In this document: one piece after another, positions 6,231-13,559 of the stretch
Layout of the letters: every line of letters starts with the position of its first letter
Numbering within the stretch: the stretch's first letter is position 1
NCBI GenBank assembly: GCA_038256565.1
Contig: JBBSKG010000054.1
Coordinates: 1-17,351, forward strand
Origin: JACOTK01 sp038256565
GTDB lineage: Bacteria > Actinomycetota > Acidimicrobiia > Acidimicrobiales > CADCSY01
Direction: 5' to 3'
Length of the DNA stretch: 17,351 nucleotides
Translations under genes and position numbers: made by a program
Notes under the pieces: generated by a model
Seen by the model: only the letters and a program-made list of their open reading frames with translations
Database searches by the model: none
Told to the model about the DNA's origin: nothing

Positions 6231-8366
6231 CTAGACGGCCAGGATCGCTAGGACAAAAGCAAACACGGTTGCTGCTCCAAAGAACAGGGCCCCGTATTGC
6301 TGGACACGGCCAGACTGCATGGCACGAAGAACGCCACCTGCGCCCTCCGCCCCTTTTCCTGCCCCGTTGACGGCACCATCGACTAGGCCCTGGTCAATGG
6401 TTTCATAAACCCAACGGCCCAAGCGTTGTGCGCCCACGCCGACGGCATTTACAACACCGTCGAGAACCCGTTGGTTGACCCAGTACGCCGCTTTGGCAAT
6501 AGCTCCCTTAATGGAGCCAACCACCCAATCGGTGTACAGGCGATCTAGGTAGTACTTGTTATCCAAGATGCGATAGCCCAATCGAGCAACCGGATTGCGC
6601 TGCGTTACACCTGTTGGCAACTTGTTGAGAAAGAAGAGCACGTAACCCACGCCAATAGCAACAAGTACCACCACTGTTGAAATGACAGCCGCGCTCATTT
6701 GGAACGGATGATGCGCAAGACCTGCCATCATGGCGGTTTCGTTCTGAGTCACCTTCCCAAACCACCCATCGAGGAAGGGAGCGTTGAGCCAACCAGCACC
6801 GACCGAAAACACCGACAGCACAATGAGGGGAATGGTGATGGGCTTGGGTGATTCATGAGGATGGCCGTGACCCCGGTACTCGCCAAAGAAAGTGAGGTAC
6901 ACGCAACGAGTCATATAAGCCGCCGTCATGAAAGCGCCTACGAGGCCTACGTACATGAAGAACTCGTAACCGTTCTCGCCTGCACCGAGCAGGATCTCAT
7001 CCTTGGACCAAAAGCCAGCCAGTGGGAACACACCGGCAAGGGCGATCGAACCAATCATGAAAGTGGCATAAGTGGTTGGCATGTACTTGCGAAGCCCGCC
7101 CATCTCTTTGCGCATGTCGAAACTATGCACAGCGTGACTTACCGAACCTGAGCCCAAGAAGAGCAAAGCCTTGAAGAATGCATGGGTAAAGAGGTGAAAC
7201 AACGCCGCAGTCCATGCGCCGACACCAAGTGCCATAACCATGTAGCCAAGCTGGCTCACCGTTGAATAGGCGAGCACCTTCTTGATGTCGTTTTGCACGA
7301 ACGCAAGCAGAGCTGCAATCACAACAGTGATGCCTCCGACAATGGCGATGGGGTTTGACCCACCTGCCCCGACGTCAAAGCCTTCCCAAAAGACCCCATA
7401 GAGACGAGCCACCAGATAGACGCCAGCCACAACCATCGTGGCCGCGTGAATAAGCGCGGAAACCGGAGTTGGCCCCGCCATGGCATCTGGCAACCAGGTG
7501 TGCAACGGGAACTGAGCAGACTTGCCGATAACCGCCACGAGCAATGCCGCTGCACCAACCTTCAACACAGTGTCGCCTATCTCTCCGCCAAGAGCGGCCG
7601 CATTAATCGCAGCTATATCGAAAGTTTGACCAGCCGCAAAGAACAAAACGCTTATGCCGACCAACAGTCCGATGTCTCCCGTGCGGGTGGTCAAGAAGGC
7701 CTTCATGGCCGCATTAGAGTTCTCGGATTTTTCCCACCAGTGGCCAATAAGCATGAAACTGCAAAGGCCCATCAGTTCCCAACCAAAAAGCATTTGCAAC
7801 GTGGTGCTGGAAACCACAAGTACCAACATGCCGGTGGTGAACAACGAGAGCGCCGCAAAGAAGTGCGTGAATCGAACGTCACCATGCATGTAGTTGGTGG
7901 CAAATATGTGCACCAACAACGAAATCAAGGTGACTACAAAGAGCATGGTGACGGCAAGGCCATCAATGTGGGTGCCAGCCTCTACCTCTAGCGCACCAAC
8001 CTTGAACCACGTCATCGACTTGTCAACAGCGGCACGAATTGGTTCAACCTCATGGCCCTCGGCTGGAGCTTTTGTTTCAGCAGGAATTACGCGCAATCCA
8101 AGCGAATGACCTACTTCGGGAGCGGGTGATTCGTGACCCGTGGGTGCATCTTCTGCTGCAGGGGCATGTGAACCGGCAGGCTGAATGACTGTGTCAGCCG
8201 GGCGATCGACCCATTGGAACACCGCAACACAGGAGAGGATGAAGACCAATGCCAACGCGCCAACGCCTACTTCTGAGCCTCCCTTTGGCAAACGCTTGCC
8301 AAAGAAAAGGATGATCCAAAACGATACGAATGTGATTGCTGGAATGACCCAAGCGTTCTCAAGCAT
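6231..8366 (-). CDS. nuoL: NADH-quinone oxidoreductase subunit L (operon copy)
   Basis: A 711-residue distal proton-pumping subunit of complex I, about 100 residues longer than the ~610 of the E. coli protein. Functional residues are visible: Glu197 in LFGWELMGLCSF, Lys282 in VIGKSAQFPLHTWLPDAM, His307 in SALIHAAT, Lys399 in HLFTHAFFKALLFL, and Lys455 in AGFWSKDEIL. The C-terminal ~120 residues form the amphipathic lateral helix region and a final membrane segment (VQQYGALFFGAATVFAFVLA). Two oddities: an Ala/Pro/His/Glu-rich insertion at about residues 54-118 between the early membrane helices and the first core helix, and a duplicated DG-VN motif at 636 and 663 in the lateral helix. ATG 8366 has GAGGGG eight bases upstream and follows the nuoK stop by three bases. 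Confidence 0.96.
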   Translation of the reverse strand: MLENAWVIPAITFVSFWIILFFGKRLPKGGSEVGVGALALVFILSCVAVFQWVDRPADTVIQPAGSHAPAAEDAPTGHESPAPEVGHSLGLRVIPAETKAPAEGHEVEPIRAAVDKSMTWFKVGALEVEAGTHIDGLAVTMLFVVTLISLLVHIFATNYMHGDVRFTHFFAALSLFTTGMLVLVVSSTTLQMLFGWELMGLCSFMLIGHWWEKSENSNAAMKAFLTTRTGDIGLLVGISVLFFAAGQTFDIAAINAAALGGEIGDTVLKVGAAALLVAVIGKSAQFPLHTWLPDAMAGPTPVSALIHAATMVVAGVYLVARLYGVFWEGFDVGAGGSNPIAIVGGITVVIAALLAFVQNDIKKVLAYSTVSQLGYMVMALGVGAWTAALFHLFTHAFFKALLFLGSGSVSHAVHSFDMRKEMGGLRKYMPTTYATFMIGSIALAGVFPLAGFWSKDEILLGAGENGYEFFMYVGLVGAFMTAAYMTRCVYLTFFGEYRGHGHPHESPKPITIPLIVLSVFSVGAGWLNAPFLDGWFGKVTQNETAMMAGLAHHPFQMSAAVISTVVVLVAIGVGYVLFFLNKLPTGVTQRNPVARLGYRILDNKYYLDRLYTDWVVGSIKGAIAKAAYWVNQRVLDGVVNAVGVGAQRLGRWVYETIDQGLVDGAVNGAGKGAEGAGGVLRAMQSGRVQQYGALFFGAATVFAFVLAILAV

Positions 8367-8369
8367 CGG

Positions 8370-8678
8370 TCAGCCCCTCATCAGATCTACTTGGTCAAGA
8401 TCGACGCTTGTTCGGTTGCGATAGATGAGCAACACAATGGCAAGCCCAACGCCAACCTCGGCAGCGGCCACCGTGATGACAAAGAGAGCAAACACTTGAC
8501 TGGCAACCGCAGTGGCACCACCATGCATGGCACCGAATGCCAAAAGGTTGATGTTGACAGCGTTGAGAATCAGCTCAATCGACATGAGCACCAACACGGC
8601 GTTGCGTCGTGCAAGCACGCCATAAACGCCGGTGCAAAACAACACCGCACCAAGAAGAAGAAACTGGTTGAGCAACAT
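8370..8678 (-). CDS. nuoK: NADH-quinone oxidoreductase subunit K
   Basis: A 102-residue three-helix membrane subunit (MrpC-like) of complex I, normal length. Both membrane glutamates needed for proton transfer are present: Glu35 in LVLMSIELILNAVN and Glu74 in ITVAAAEVGVGLAIVLL. It forms part of the central charged axis between the quinone site and the antiporter-like subunits. ATG 8678 is preceded by AGGAGAGGT and lies 15 bases after the nuoJ stop. Confidence 0.96.
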   Translation of the reverse strand: MLLNQFLLLGAVLFCTGVYGVLARRNAVLVLMSIELILNAVNINLLAFGAMHGGATAVASQVFALFVITVAAAEVGVGLAIVLLIYRNRTSVDLDQVDLMRG

Positions 8679-8693
8679 GATCGTGACCTCTCC

Positions 8694-9212
8694 TCAGTCC
8701 CGGCGAGCCAGAACGATTGCACCGACCAGCGCAGCGAGTAAGAGCACCGAAACCACTTCAAACGGCACAAGGAAGGTTGAGAAGATGGCATCGCCAACAG
8801 CACCAGTACCACGCTCAGCTTCAAGCGTTGCGCGGCTCACACCTTCGAGCGATGGAAGTTTGTCATCGCCAAAAGCGTCAACCAACACGAAGCTCAACGT
8901 GCCAAGCAAGAACAAAGCGGTGATCGCACCGGCCCAACGTTGATCATTATCGAGCCCATCATCGTCACCCATCGAAGCCTTCGTGAGCATGACACCAAAG
9001 AGAAGCAACACAACAATGGCGCCGACGTAAACCAATATCTGCACGGCGGCGACAAACTCAGCAGTCAACAAAATATAAAGCGCACCGACGCTTGCGAGCA
9101 CGACCACGAGATAGAGCGCGGCATGCACGACGTTTCGAGTTGTAACAACCCGAATGGCTGCAAGCGCAGAAGCCGCAGCAAGAACGCCAAAGGCGATGTT
9201 TTGAGCAACCAC
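8694..9212 (-). CDS. nuoJ: NADH-quinone oxidoreductase subunit J
   Basis: A 172-residue hydrophobic complex I membrane subunit, typical length. The N-terminus VAQNIAFGVLAAASALAAI, the VVTTRNVVHAALYLVVVLA segment and the VAAVQILVYVGAIVVLLLF helix are the family hallmarks; the last includes the conserved tyrosine and the helix that undergoes pi-bulge changes in known structures. GTG 9212 shares its first base with the nuoI TAG (TAGTG), a one-base overlap typical of termination-reinitiation coupling, with AAGGTG upstream. A hydrophilic loop (about 95-140) precedes the final helix, which ends in RRD. Confidence 0.95.
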   Translation of the reverse strand: MVAQNIAFGVLAAASALAAIRVVTTRNVVHAALYLVVVLASVGALYILLTAEFVAAVQILVYVGAIVVLLLFGVMLTKASMGDDDGLDNDQRWAGAITALFLLGTLSFVLVDAFGDDKLPSLEGVSRATLEAERGTGAVGDAIFSTFLVPFEVVSVLLLAALVGAIVLARRD

Positions 9213-9700
9213 TATCGAGGCACCTTCTTAACCTTTTGTTCCGAACCCGCTTCGTAAGTTTCGAAGTCTGGAACGCCTTCCATCCACTCGCCGAGCTTTT
9301 CCTTATCGTGAAGCAGATCGGCGATGCGCACCTCGGAGTACTCGTATTCGGGGCTCCAAAACAAGGCATCGAAAGGACAAACCTCAACGCAAATGCCGCA
9401 ATACATGCAAAGGCTGTAGTCGATGTCGAAACGGTCGAGCAGCTGGACAGTACGTGGCTTGCCACCCTCGCGACGGGGTGGTGCCTTGGTCTTGTGACCC
9501 TCTATATAGATGCACCAGTCAGGACAACTGCGGGCACACAACATGCAAACGGTGCAGTTGTCTTCTTTGAGAGCAATGACACCACGGGCACGTGGTGCAA
9601 CCGCTTCTTTTTCATGCGGATATTGAACAGTCACAGTTGGCTGCAACATGGTCTTGAACGTGACGCCAAGGCCTTTCAACAAACCAGGTATTTGAGGCAT
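9212..9700 (-). CDS. nuoI: NADH-quinone oxidoreductase subunit I, two [4Fe-4S] clusters
   Basis: A 162-residue iron-sulfur subunit carrying clusters N6a and N6b, which pass electrons toward N2 in NuoB. Two intact ferredoxin motifs are visible. The first is Cys49/52/55/59 in NCTVCMLCARSCPDWCIY; the second is Cys98/101/104/108 in SLCMYCGICVEVCPFDAL. The arrangement is CxxCxxCxxxC followed by Pro, as in the family. It begins one base after the nuoH stop and overlaps nuoJ by one base. Since NuoE, F and G are absent from the operon, NuoI is the outermost electron carrier encoded here and would have to accept electrons from an unseen partner. Confidence 0.96.
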   Translation of the reverse strand: MPQIPGLLKGLGVTFKTMLQPTVTVQYPHEKEAVAPRARGVIALKEDNCTVCMLCARSCPDWCIYIEGHKTKAPPRREGGKPRTVQLLDRFDIDYSLCMYCGICVEVCPFDALFWSPEYEYSEVRIADLLHDKEKLGEWMEGVPDFETYEAGSEQKVKKVPR

Positions 9701-9701
9701 G

Positions 9702-10736
9702 TCAGAACACCACCTTCAGCACTGCGGTCGCCAGGATGTTCAGAAGTGAGATCGGAATCAAATACTTCCATGCGAAAGTCTGAAGCTGATCTTCTCTAAG
9801 TCTTGGATAAGTAAAGCGAACCCAAAAGATTAAGAACGCCACGAACATGATCTTGCCAAAAAGCACACCTGGGCCTATGAGATTCGAGAGCAAACCTCCA
9901 TCGAGATCAAGCCCTGGAACGTACCAGCCACCGAGGAAAAGCGTTGCGGCAATGCCAGCGAACACAAATGCCGTGCCGAACTCACCGATGAAGAAGATGA
10001 GGAATCTAAAGCCGGTGTACTCAACCTGGTAGCCACCGACGATTTCGCTCTCGGCCACCGGCATATCAAAGGGAGGCTGAGTCAGCTCAGCTTGAGTCGC
10101 CATGAGAAAGATCACAAAGCCAACGAACTGGGTGAGTATGAAAGGGTTCCCGATGATGCCCAGTCCGAAAATTTCTCCATTAGCTTGTGACATCACGATT
10201 CCCTGAAGGCTCAATGTGCCTGCCTGAATGACGACTCCCACAACCGCCAAAACCATAGGGAGTTCATAAGCAATCAACTGACCAGCAGCGCGCATGCCAC
10301 CCATGAGCGAGTACTTGTTTGCCGATGCCCAACCTGCCATCAAAACACCAAGCACCGAAATCGACGACACGGCCAAGGCATAAAAAACGCCCGTGCTTAA
10401 GTCTTCGACGATCAGACTTGGGCCAGCGGGAACCACGATATAAAGCATAAAAGTCGAGGCCAACACGACTAGAGGTGCGACAGCGAACACAAACCGATCA
10501 GCTCGATCAGGAAACAAGTCTTCTTTCTGAATGAACTTCAACCCATCTGCCACAAGTTGCAATAGGCCGTGCGGCCCAGCCTCCATGGGGCCAAGGCGGC
10601 TTTGCATATGGCTCATCATCTTCAATAAGAAGACGTAACCGAGAATGAGCGCAGCAGTAGGAATAACTGCAAGAACGACGCCAGTCTTAATGGCGGTCTG
10701 TACCCAGTAGTCAGATAGTTCAACAGCAATCATCAC
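9702..10736 (-). CDS. nuoH: NADH-quinone oxidoreductase subunit H
   Basis: A 344-residue eight-helix membrane subunit that forms the floor of the quinone channel and links the redox arm to the proton pumps. Recognisable elements are MMSHMQSRLGPMEAGPHGLL (41-60), LVADGLKFIQKEDLFP, SLMGGMRAAGQLIAYELPM, and the acidic loop PPFDMPVAESEIVGGYQVEY with Glu229, Glu231 and Glu239. The start is ambiguous between GTG 10736 (four-base overlap with the nuoD stop, GTGA) and the adjacent ATG 10733 (one-base overlap); either differs by a single residue. Length is normal and no key residue appears lost. Confidence 0.95.
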   Translation of the reverse strand: MMIAVELSDYWVQTAIKTGVVLAVIPTAALILGYVFLLKMMSHMQSRLGPMEAGPHGLLQLVADGLKFIQKEDLFPDRADRFVFAVAPLVVLASTFMLYIVVPAGPSLIVEDLSTGVFYALAVSSISVLGVLMAGWASANKYSLMGGMRAAGQLIAYELPMVLAVVGVVIQAGTLSLQGIVMSQANGEIFGLGIIGNPFILTQFVGFVIFLMATQAELTQPPFDMPVAESEIVGGYQVEYTGFRFLIFFIGEFGTAFVFAGIAATLFLGGWYVPGLDLDGGLLSNLIGPGVLFGKIMFVAFLIFWVRFTYPRLREDQLQTFAWKYLIPISLLNILATAVLKVVF

Positions 10737-11905
10737 CGGTCAATGTCTCCAAGGATGAAATACAAGCTGGCCAAGATGGTGATGATGTCTGGAACATAGA
10801 CACCCTTGAGCACCCAAGGCACAATCGAGATGTTATTGAATGAGGCAGAGCGAATCTTTACCCGGAAAGGGCCTAGATCGCCTTTGCTCACAACGTAGTA
10901 GCCCATCTCGCCAAGAGGGTTTTCGGTGGAAACCCATGCTTCGCCCTGGGGGACCTTGATGATGCGAGGAACCTTCGCCATGATCGGCCCAGACGGCAGA
11001 CCATCGAGCAACTTCTCAACTAGGTAAGACGCTTCGCGTGTTTCTTGAAGCCGCACCCAATAGCGAGCAAACGAGTCGCCATCTGGATGAGTCCAAACTT
11101 TCCAATCGACCTGGTTCCACGCTAAAGGTGAGTTGCCGTCTCGACGAAGGTCCCAATCGACGCCACTCGCACGGAGGTTTGCGCCAGAAAGGCCATAGTG
11201 CAAAGCAGTTTCGCCAGGGATTATGCCCACACCACGGGTGCGTGCTGCGAAGATTGGGTTGCCTAAGATGAGGTCTTCGAGTTCGTCACAGAATCGACGA
11301 ACCTTGACCATTACTCCACGGGTCTCTTCGATCCAACCCTTTGGAAGATCATCCTTGATGCCGCCAATACGGTCGAAGTTGGGATGAAATCGTCCGCCAG
11401 TTGCTGACTCAATCAGATTGAGCACATATTCACGGTCTCTAAATGCGTAGAAGACCGGGGTAATGGCCCCCAGCTGCACGCCCATGTCGCCAAGGAACAA
11501 GGCGACATTGGCAATGCGAGACAACTCAAAAAGAATGGTACGAATCCATTGGGCACGAGGCGGCGCCTCGACCTCCATGAGTTGCTCAGCAGCAAGAATG
11601 AAGGGCACCTCATTGGCGAAACTTCCCAACCAGTCAATGCGATTGACCAGCGTGGTGACCTGAGGGTAGGTGCGCACCTCGGTGAGCTTCTCGTAGCCAC
11701 GGTGCATGTAGCCCATAACTGGATAGGCCGACACAACCTGTTCACCATCAAGCTTGGCGACAACCCGCAAGGTTCCGTGAGTTGCTGGGTGCTGTGGGCC
11801 GATGTTGAGGGTCATGCCCTCGGTTTCAAGTTCGACGTTTACGCGAGCTTCGGCAGCTTGGCCAGCGATATATGCAAGTTGTTGGCGCTGAGTCAGTGTG
11901 TTCAT
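10733..11905 (-). CDS. nuoD: NADH-quinone oxidoreductase subunit D with altered quinone-site residues
   Basis: A 390-residue 49-kDa-type subunit that, with NuoB, encloses the quinone reduction site. Family motifs are intact: LNIGPQHPATHGTLRVV (33-49) with the quinone-site His43, YMHRGYEKL with Arg69, APPRAQWIRTILFELSRI (114-131), and the C-terminal GDIDR. Two residues normally near-invariant differ. The Tyr of the RLDY motif is Trp92 (NRIDWLGSF), read as TGG in the DNA, and the Asp of DLGAxTP is Gln144 (VQLGAITP). The usual His in the LNH motif is Val. The rest of the frame is well conserved, so a sequencing error is an unlikely explanation. ATG 11905 overlaps the nuoC stop (ATGA) and has GGGAG four bases upstream. 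Confidence 0.95.
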   Translation of the reverse strand: MNTLTQRQQLAYIAGQAAEARVNVELETEGMTLNIGPQHPATHGTLRVVAKLDGEQVVSAYPVMGYMHRGYEKLTEVRTYPQVTTLVNRIDWLGSFANEVPFILAAEQLMEVEAPPRAQWIRTILFELSRIANVALFLGDMGVQLGAITPVFYAFRDREYVLNLIESATGGRFHPNFDRIGGIKDDLPKGWIEETRGVMVKVRRFCDELEDLILGNPIFAARTRGVGIIPGETALHYGLSGANLRASGVDWDLRRDGNSPLAWNQVDWKVWTHPDGDSFARYWVRLQETREASYLVEKLLDGLPSGPIMAKVPRIIKVPQGEAWVSTENPLGEMGYYVVSKGDLGPFRVKIRSASFNNISIVPWVLKGVYVPDIITILASLYFILGDIDR

Positions 11906-12594
11906 TCTTCTCCCGCTTCAGCGTCTTCGCCTGCTGGCTCACCGGGCATTGGCTCAACATCGACCAAGCCGGGCCAAGGTTTTACCTCACGTGCGAGCAG
12001 AGGGAAGTCTTTACGGAGTGGATGTCCAACAAAATCACCAGGCAAATAAAGGTTTGACATGTCAGGATGACCTGTGAAGGCAATGCCGAACATTTCGTGA
12101 GCTTCACGTTCATGCCAGTTGGCACCAGCAAAGATGCTCACCAATGTCGGGGCAACCAGATCAGTATCTGACACGTCCATCTTCAGATGGATGCCCAAGT
12201 GAGTAGTTACCGAATGAAGACGAGCAATGAGTTGGAAGCGAGTTTCACCACCGCAATAACCATGATCTAGGCCCTCGGCCAAGTTCGCAGTGGTCAATGC
12301 CCTGATCTCATCACCAGTTCGTGAGACACCGTCTTCGCTCTTGCCAAAAGGTGATGGCAACCAATCGATAGCCGACAAAAACCCGAAGTAACGCATGTGA
12401 AGCTTGTCGCGACACACCTCAGCAGCACGACACCATGCATCAGGGCTTACCCGCGCCCAGACGTCGAGGCCAGGCTTGATGTGTGTCTCGATGAGCCCAT
12501 TGCCTAATTCAGAGCGCAGTACATCGAGCAAGCTCTGACGAGGCATGTCTATCTCTGGGGTTTGCACCGCCTCAGGAGCTTCAGGAGACGACAA
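11902..12594 (-). CDS. nuoC: NADH-quinone oxidoreductase subunit C, TTG start
   Basis: A 30-kDa-type subunit of the complex I peripheral arm, a structural partner of NuoD and NuoB; about 230 residues with the chosen start. The signature HEREAHEMFGI (161-171) and GHPLRKDFPL (190-199) are clear; the tail is acidic (GEPAGEDAEAGEE). The open frame extends back to 12729, but that would overlap nuoB by about 150 bases. TTG 12594 is preferred because a nine-base match to the 16S anti-Shine-Dalgarno (AGGTGATCC) ends two bases before it, giving 14 bases of overlap with nuoB. Alternatives are GTG 12603 and ATG 12546. It is a separate gene, not a NuoCD fusion. Confidence 0.92.
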   Translation of the reverse strand: MSSPEAPEAVQTPEIDMPRQSLLDVLRSELGNGLIETHIKPGLDVWARVSPDAWCRAAEVCRDKLHMRYFGFLSAIDWLPSPFGKSEDGVSRTGDEIRALTTANLAEGLDHGYCGGETRFQLIARLHSVTTHLGIHLKMDVSDTDLVAPTLVSIFAGANWHEREAHEMFGIAFTGHPDMSNLYLPGDFVGHPLRKDFPLLAREVKPWPGLVDVEPMPGEPAGEDAEAGEE

Positions 12595-13081
12595 TCGGAT
12601 CACCTCTCCAGCGCTCAGCCATGTCTTCATTACCAATGAGTTGCTGGAGCAACACAATTCCTTCGAGCAATGCCTCGGGGCGAGGGGGGCATCCCGGAAC
12701 ATAAACATCGACAGGGATGATCTGGTCAACGCCCTTGGTCACCGAATAGGAGTCCCAGTAAGGGCCACCACAGTTCGCGCAGCTTCCCATGGAGATCACA
12801 TATTTAGGGTCAGGCATCTGTTCATAGAGACGCCGAATTGCAGGGGCCATCTTGTCGGTGACCGTGCCCGATATAACGACCAAGTCGGCTTGGCGAGGGC
12901 CAGCGGGGAAAGGGATCACACCAAGGCGCATCACGTCATAGCGCGGTGAACCAAACGCTGCACCCATCTCGATGGCGCAACACGCCAGGCCCCACTGGTA
13001 TACCCAGAGAGAATACTTGCGACTGAGGTTGAGCAAATGTGTGAGGGGCTTGGGAATAAGACCCTTCTCGACTAGACCCAC
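12581..13081 (-). CDS. nuoB: NADH-quinone oxidoreductase subunit B, cluster N2
   Basis: A 166-residue PSST-type subunit holding the terminal [4Fe-4S] cluster N2, which reduces quinone. The four ligands are visible: adjacent Cys34 and Cys35 in WGLACCAIEM, Cys101 in ISMGSCANCGGPYWD, and Cys131 in DVYVPGCPPRPEALLEG. The quinone-facing segment GSPRYDVMRLGVIPFPAGPRQADLVV is also typical. GTG 13081 overlaps the end of nuoA by 10 bases, with AGGGG seven bases upstream of the start. Length and motifs are normal, so the electron path up to N2 looks intact even though NuoD carries unusual quinone-site residues. Confidence 0.96.
   Translation of the reverse strand: MGLVEKGLIPKPLTHLLNLSRKYSLWVYQWGLACCAIEMGAAFGSPRYDVMRLGVIPFPAGPRQADLVVISGTVTDKMAPAIRRLYEQMPDPKYVISMGSCANCGGPYWDSYSVTKGVDQIIPVDVYVPGCPPRPEALLEGIVLLQQLIGNEDMAERWRGDPIVVS
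12597..12605 (-). promoter_or_regulatory. Strong Shine-Dalgarno for nuoC inside the nuoB 3' end
   Basis: On the minus strand AGGTGATCC matches the complement of the conserved 16S rRNA 3' tail over nine bases. The AGG core ends eight bases before TTG 12594, standard spacing. The same bases encode Arg-Gly-Asp-Pro near the NuoB C-terminus. The match decides the nuoC start and suggests high initiation from a TTG codon. Confidence 0.55.
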
Positions 13082-13437
13082 CGAAGGACCCCTTTACGCC
13101 ATGCATAAAGCAGGCCAAGAGCAAGGATGACAATGAAGATCGTCATCTCGATCAAACCGAACACTCCATAGCCTTCCAGGCCAAGCGCCCACGGAAAAAT
13201 GAAAACTGCTTCAACGTCGAACATGACGAAGAGCAAGGCAAAGATGTAATAGCGGACCTGACTTTGTCCGAAGACCGACCCCACAGGGTCGACACCACTT
13301 TCATAAGTCATTCCCTTTTGGGCGCTTGGACGTTTGGGTCGCAGTAATCGACCCATGCCAAGTGACACCGCAACGAGCATGCCCGCTGCAGCGAGGAAAA
13401 CGACCACGGTTAGATAAGCACGCAGTAGCTCCGACAC
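13072..13437 (-). CDS. nuoA: NADH-quinone oxidoreductase subunit A
   Basis: A 121-residue three-helix membrane subunit of complex I, normal length. It has an N-terminal helix (LTVVVFLAAAGMLVAVSLG), the hydrophilic loop TYESGVDPVGS, and the conserved FALLFVMFDVEAVFIFPWA helix with Asp74 and Glu76. It is the first gene of the 11-subunit operon. GTG 13437 is the only start that keeps the first helix; the ribosome site upstream is weak. The 122-bp AT-rich gap before it is the natural place for the operon's promoter. Confidence 0.95.
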   Translation of the reverse strand: MSELLRAYLTVVVFLAAAGMLVAVSLGMGRLLRPKRPSAQKGMTYESGVDPVGSVFGQSQVRYYIFALLFVMFDVEAVFIFPWALGLEGYGVFGLIEMTIFIVILALGLLYAWRKGVLRWV

Positions 13438-13559
13438 GACGAGGGAGCCTAAAGCGCAACAGCCTGCCTGTCAGATCGAAAGGGGGATTTTCTTACAGGA
13501 CCTCTGATAATTCACTATTAGCAATAACTTGAACACAAAAAACTGATTCATAACCGCTG
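13438..13559 (-). promoter_or_regulatory. Intergenic region between the two nuo gene sets
   Basis: At 122 bases this is the only sizeable gap between nuo genes. It is clearly more AT-rich than the flanking genes in its nuoN2-proximal half (13500-13559). Weak minus-strand -10 candidates are TATGAA at 13552-13547 and TAATAG preceded by TGC near 13520; neither has a good -35. No strong GC hairpin with a T-run was seen, so a factor-independent terminator for the upstream cluster is not supported. A short CCTGT/ACAGG inverted repeat flanks a CCCCC run (about 13468-13500) and could be a protein-binding site; this is speculative. Confidence 0.3.

Noticed and set aside
7446..7991. A 181-codon plus-strand open frame opposite nuoL
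   Set aside because: Same reasoning: antisense shadow of a conserved coding region with no recognisable domain.
10700..10740. Recent deletion of nuoEFG between nuoD and nuoH
   Set aside because: The stop and start overlap cleanly with no scar or partial gene, matching the native organisation of 11-subunit clusters.
11902..12729. NuoC starting at 12729 (275 residues)
   Set aside because: It would overlap nuoB by about 150 bases, and the added N-terminal residues (Cys/Ser-rich, antiframe of nuoB) do not look like NuoC.
13438..13559. Intrinsic terminator between nuoN2 and nuoA
   Set aside because: No GC-rich stem followed by a T-run was found on the minus strand, so read-through from the upstream set remains possible.
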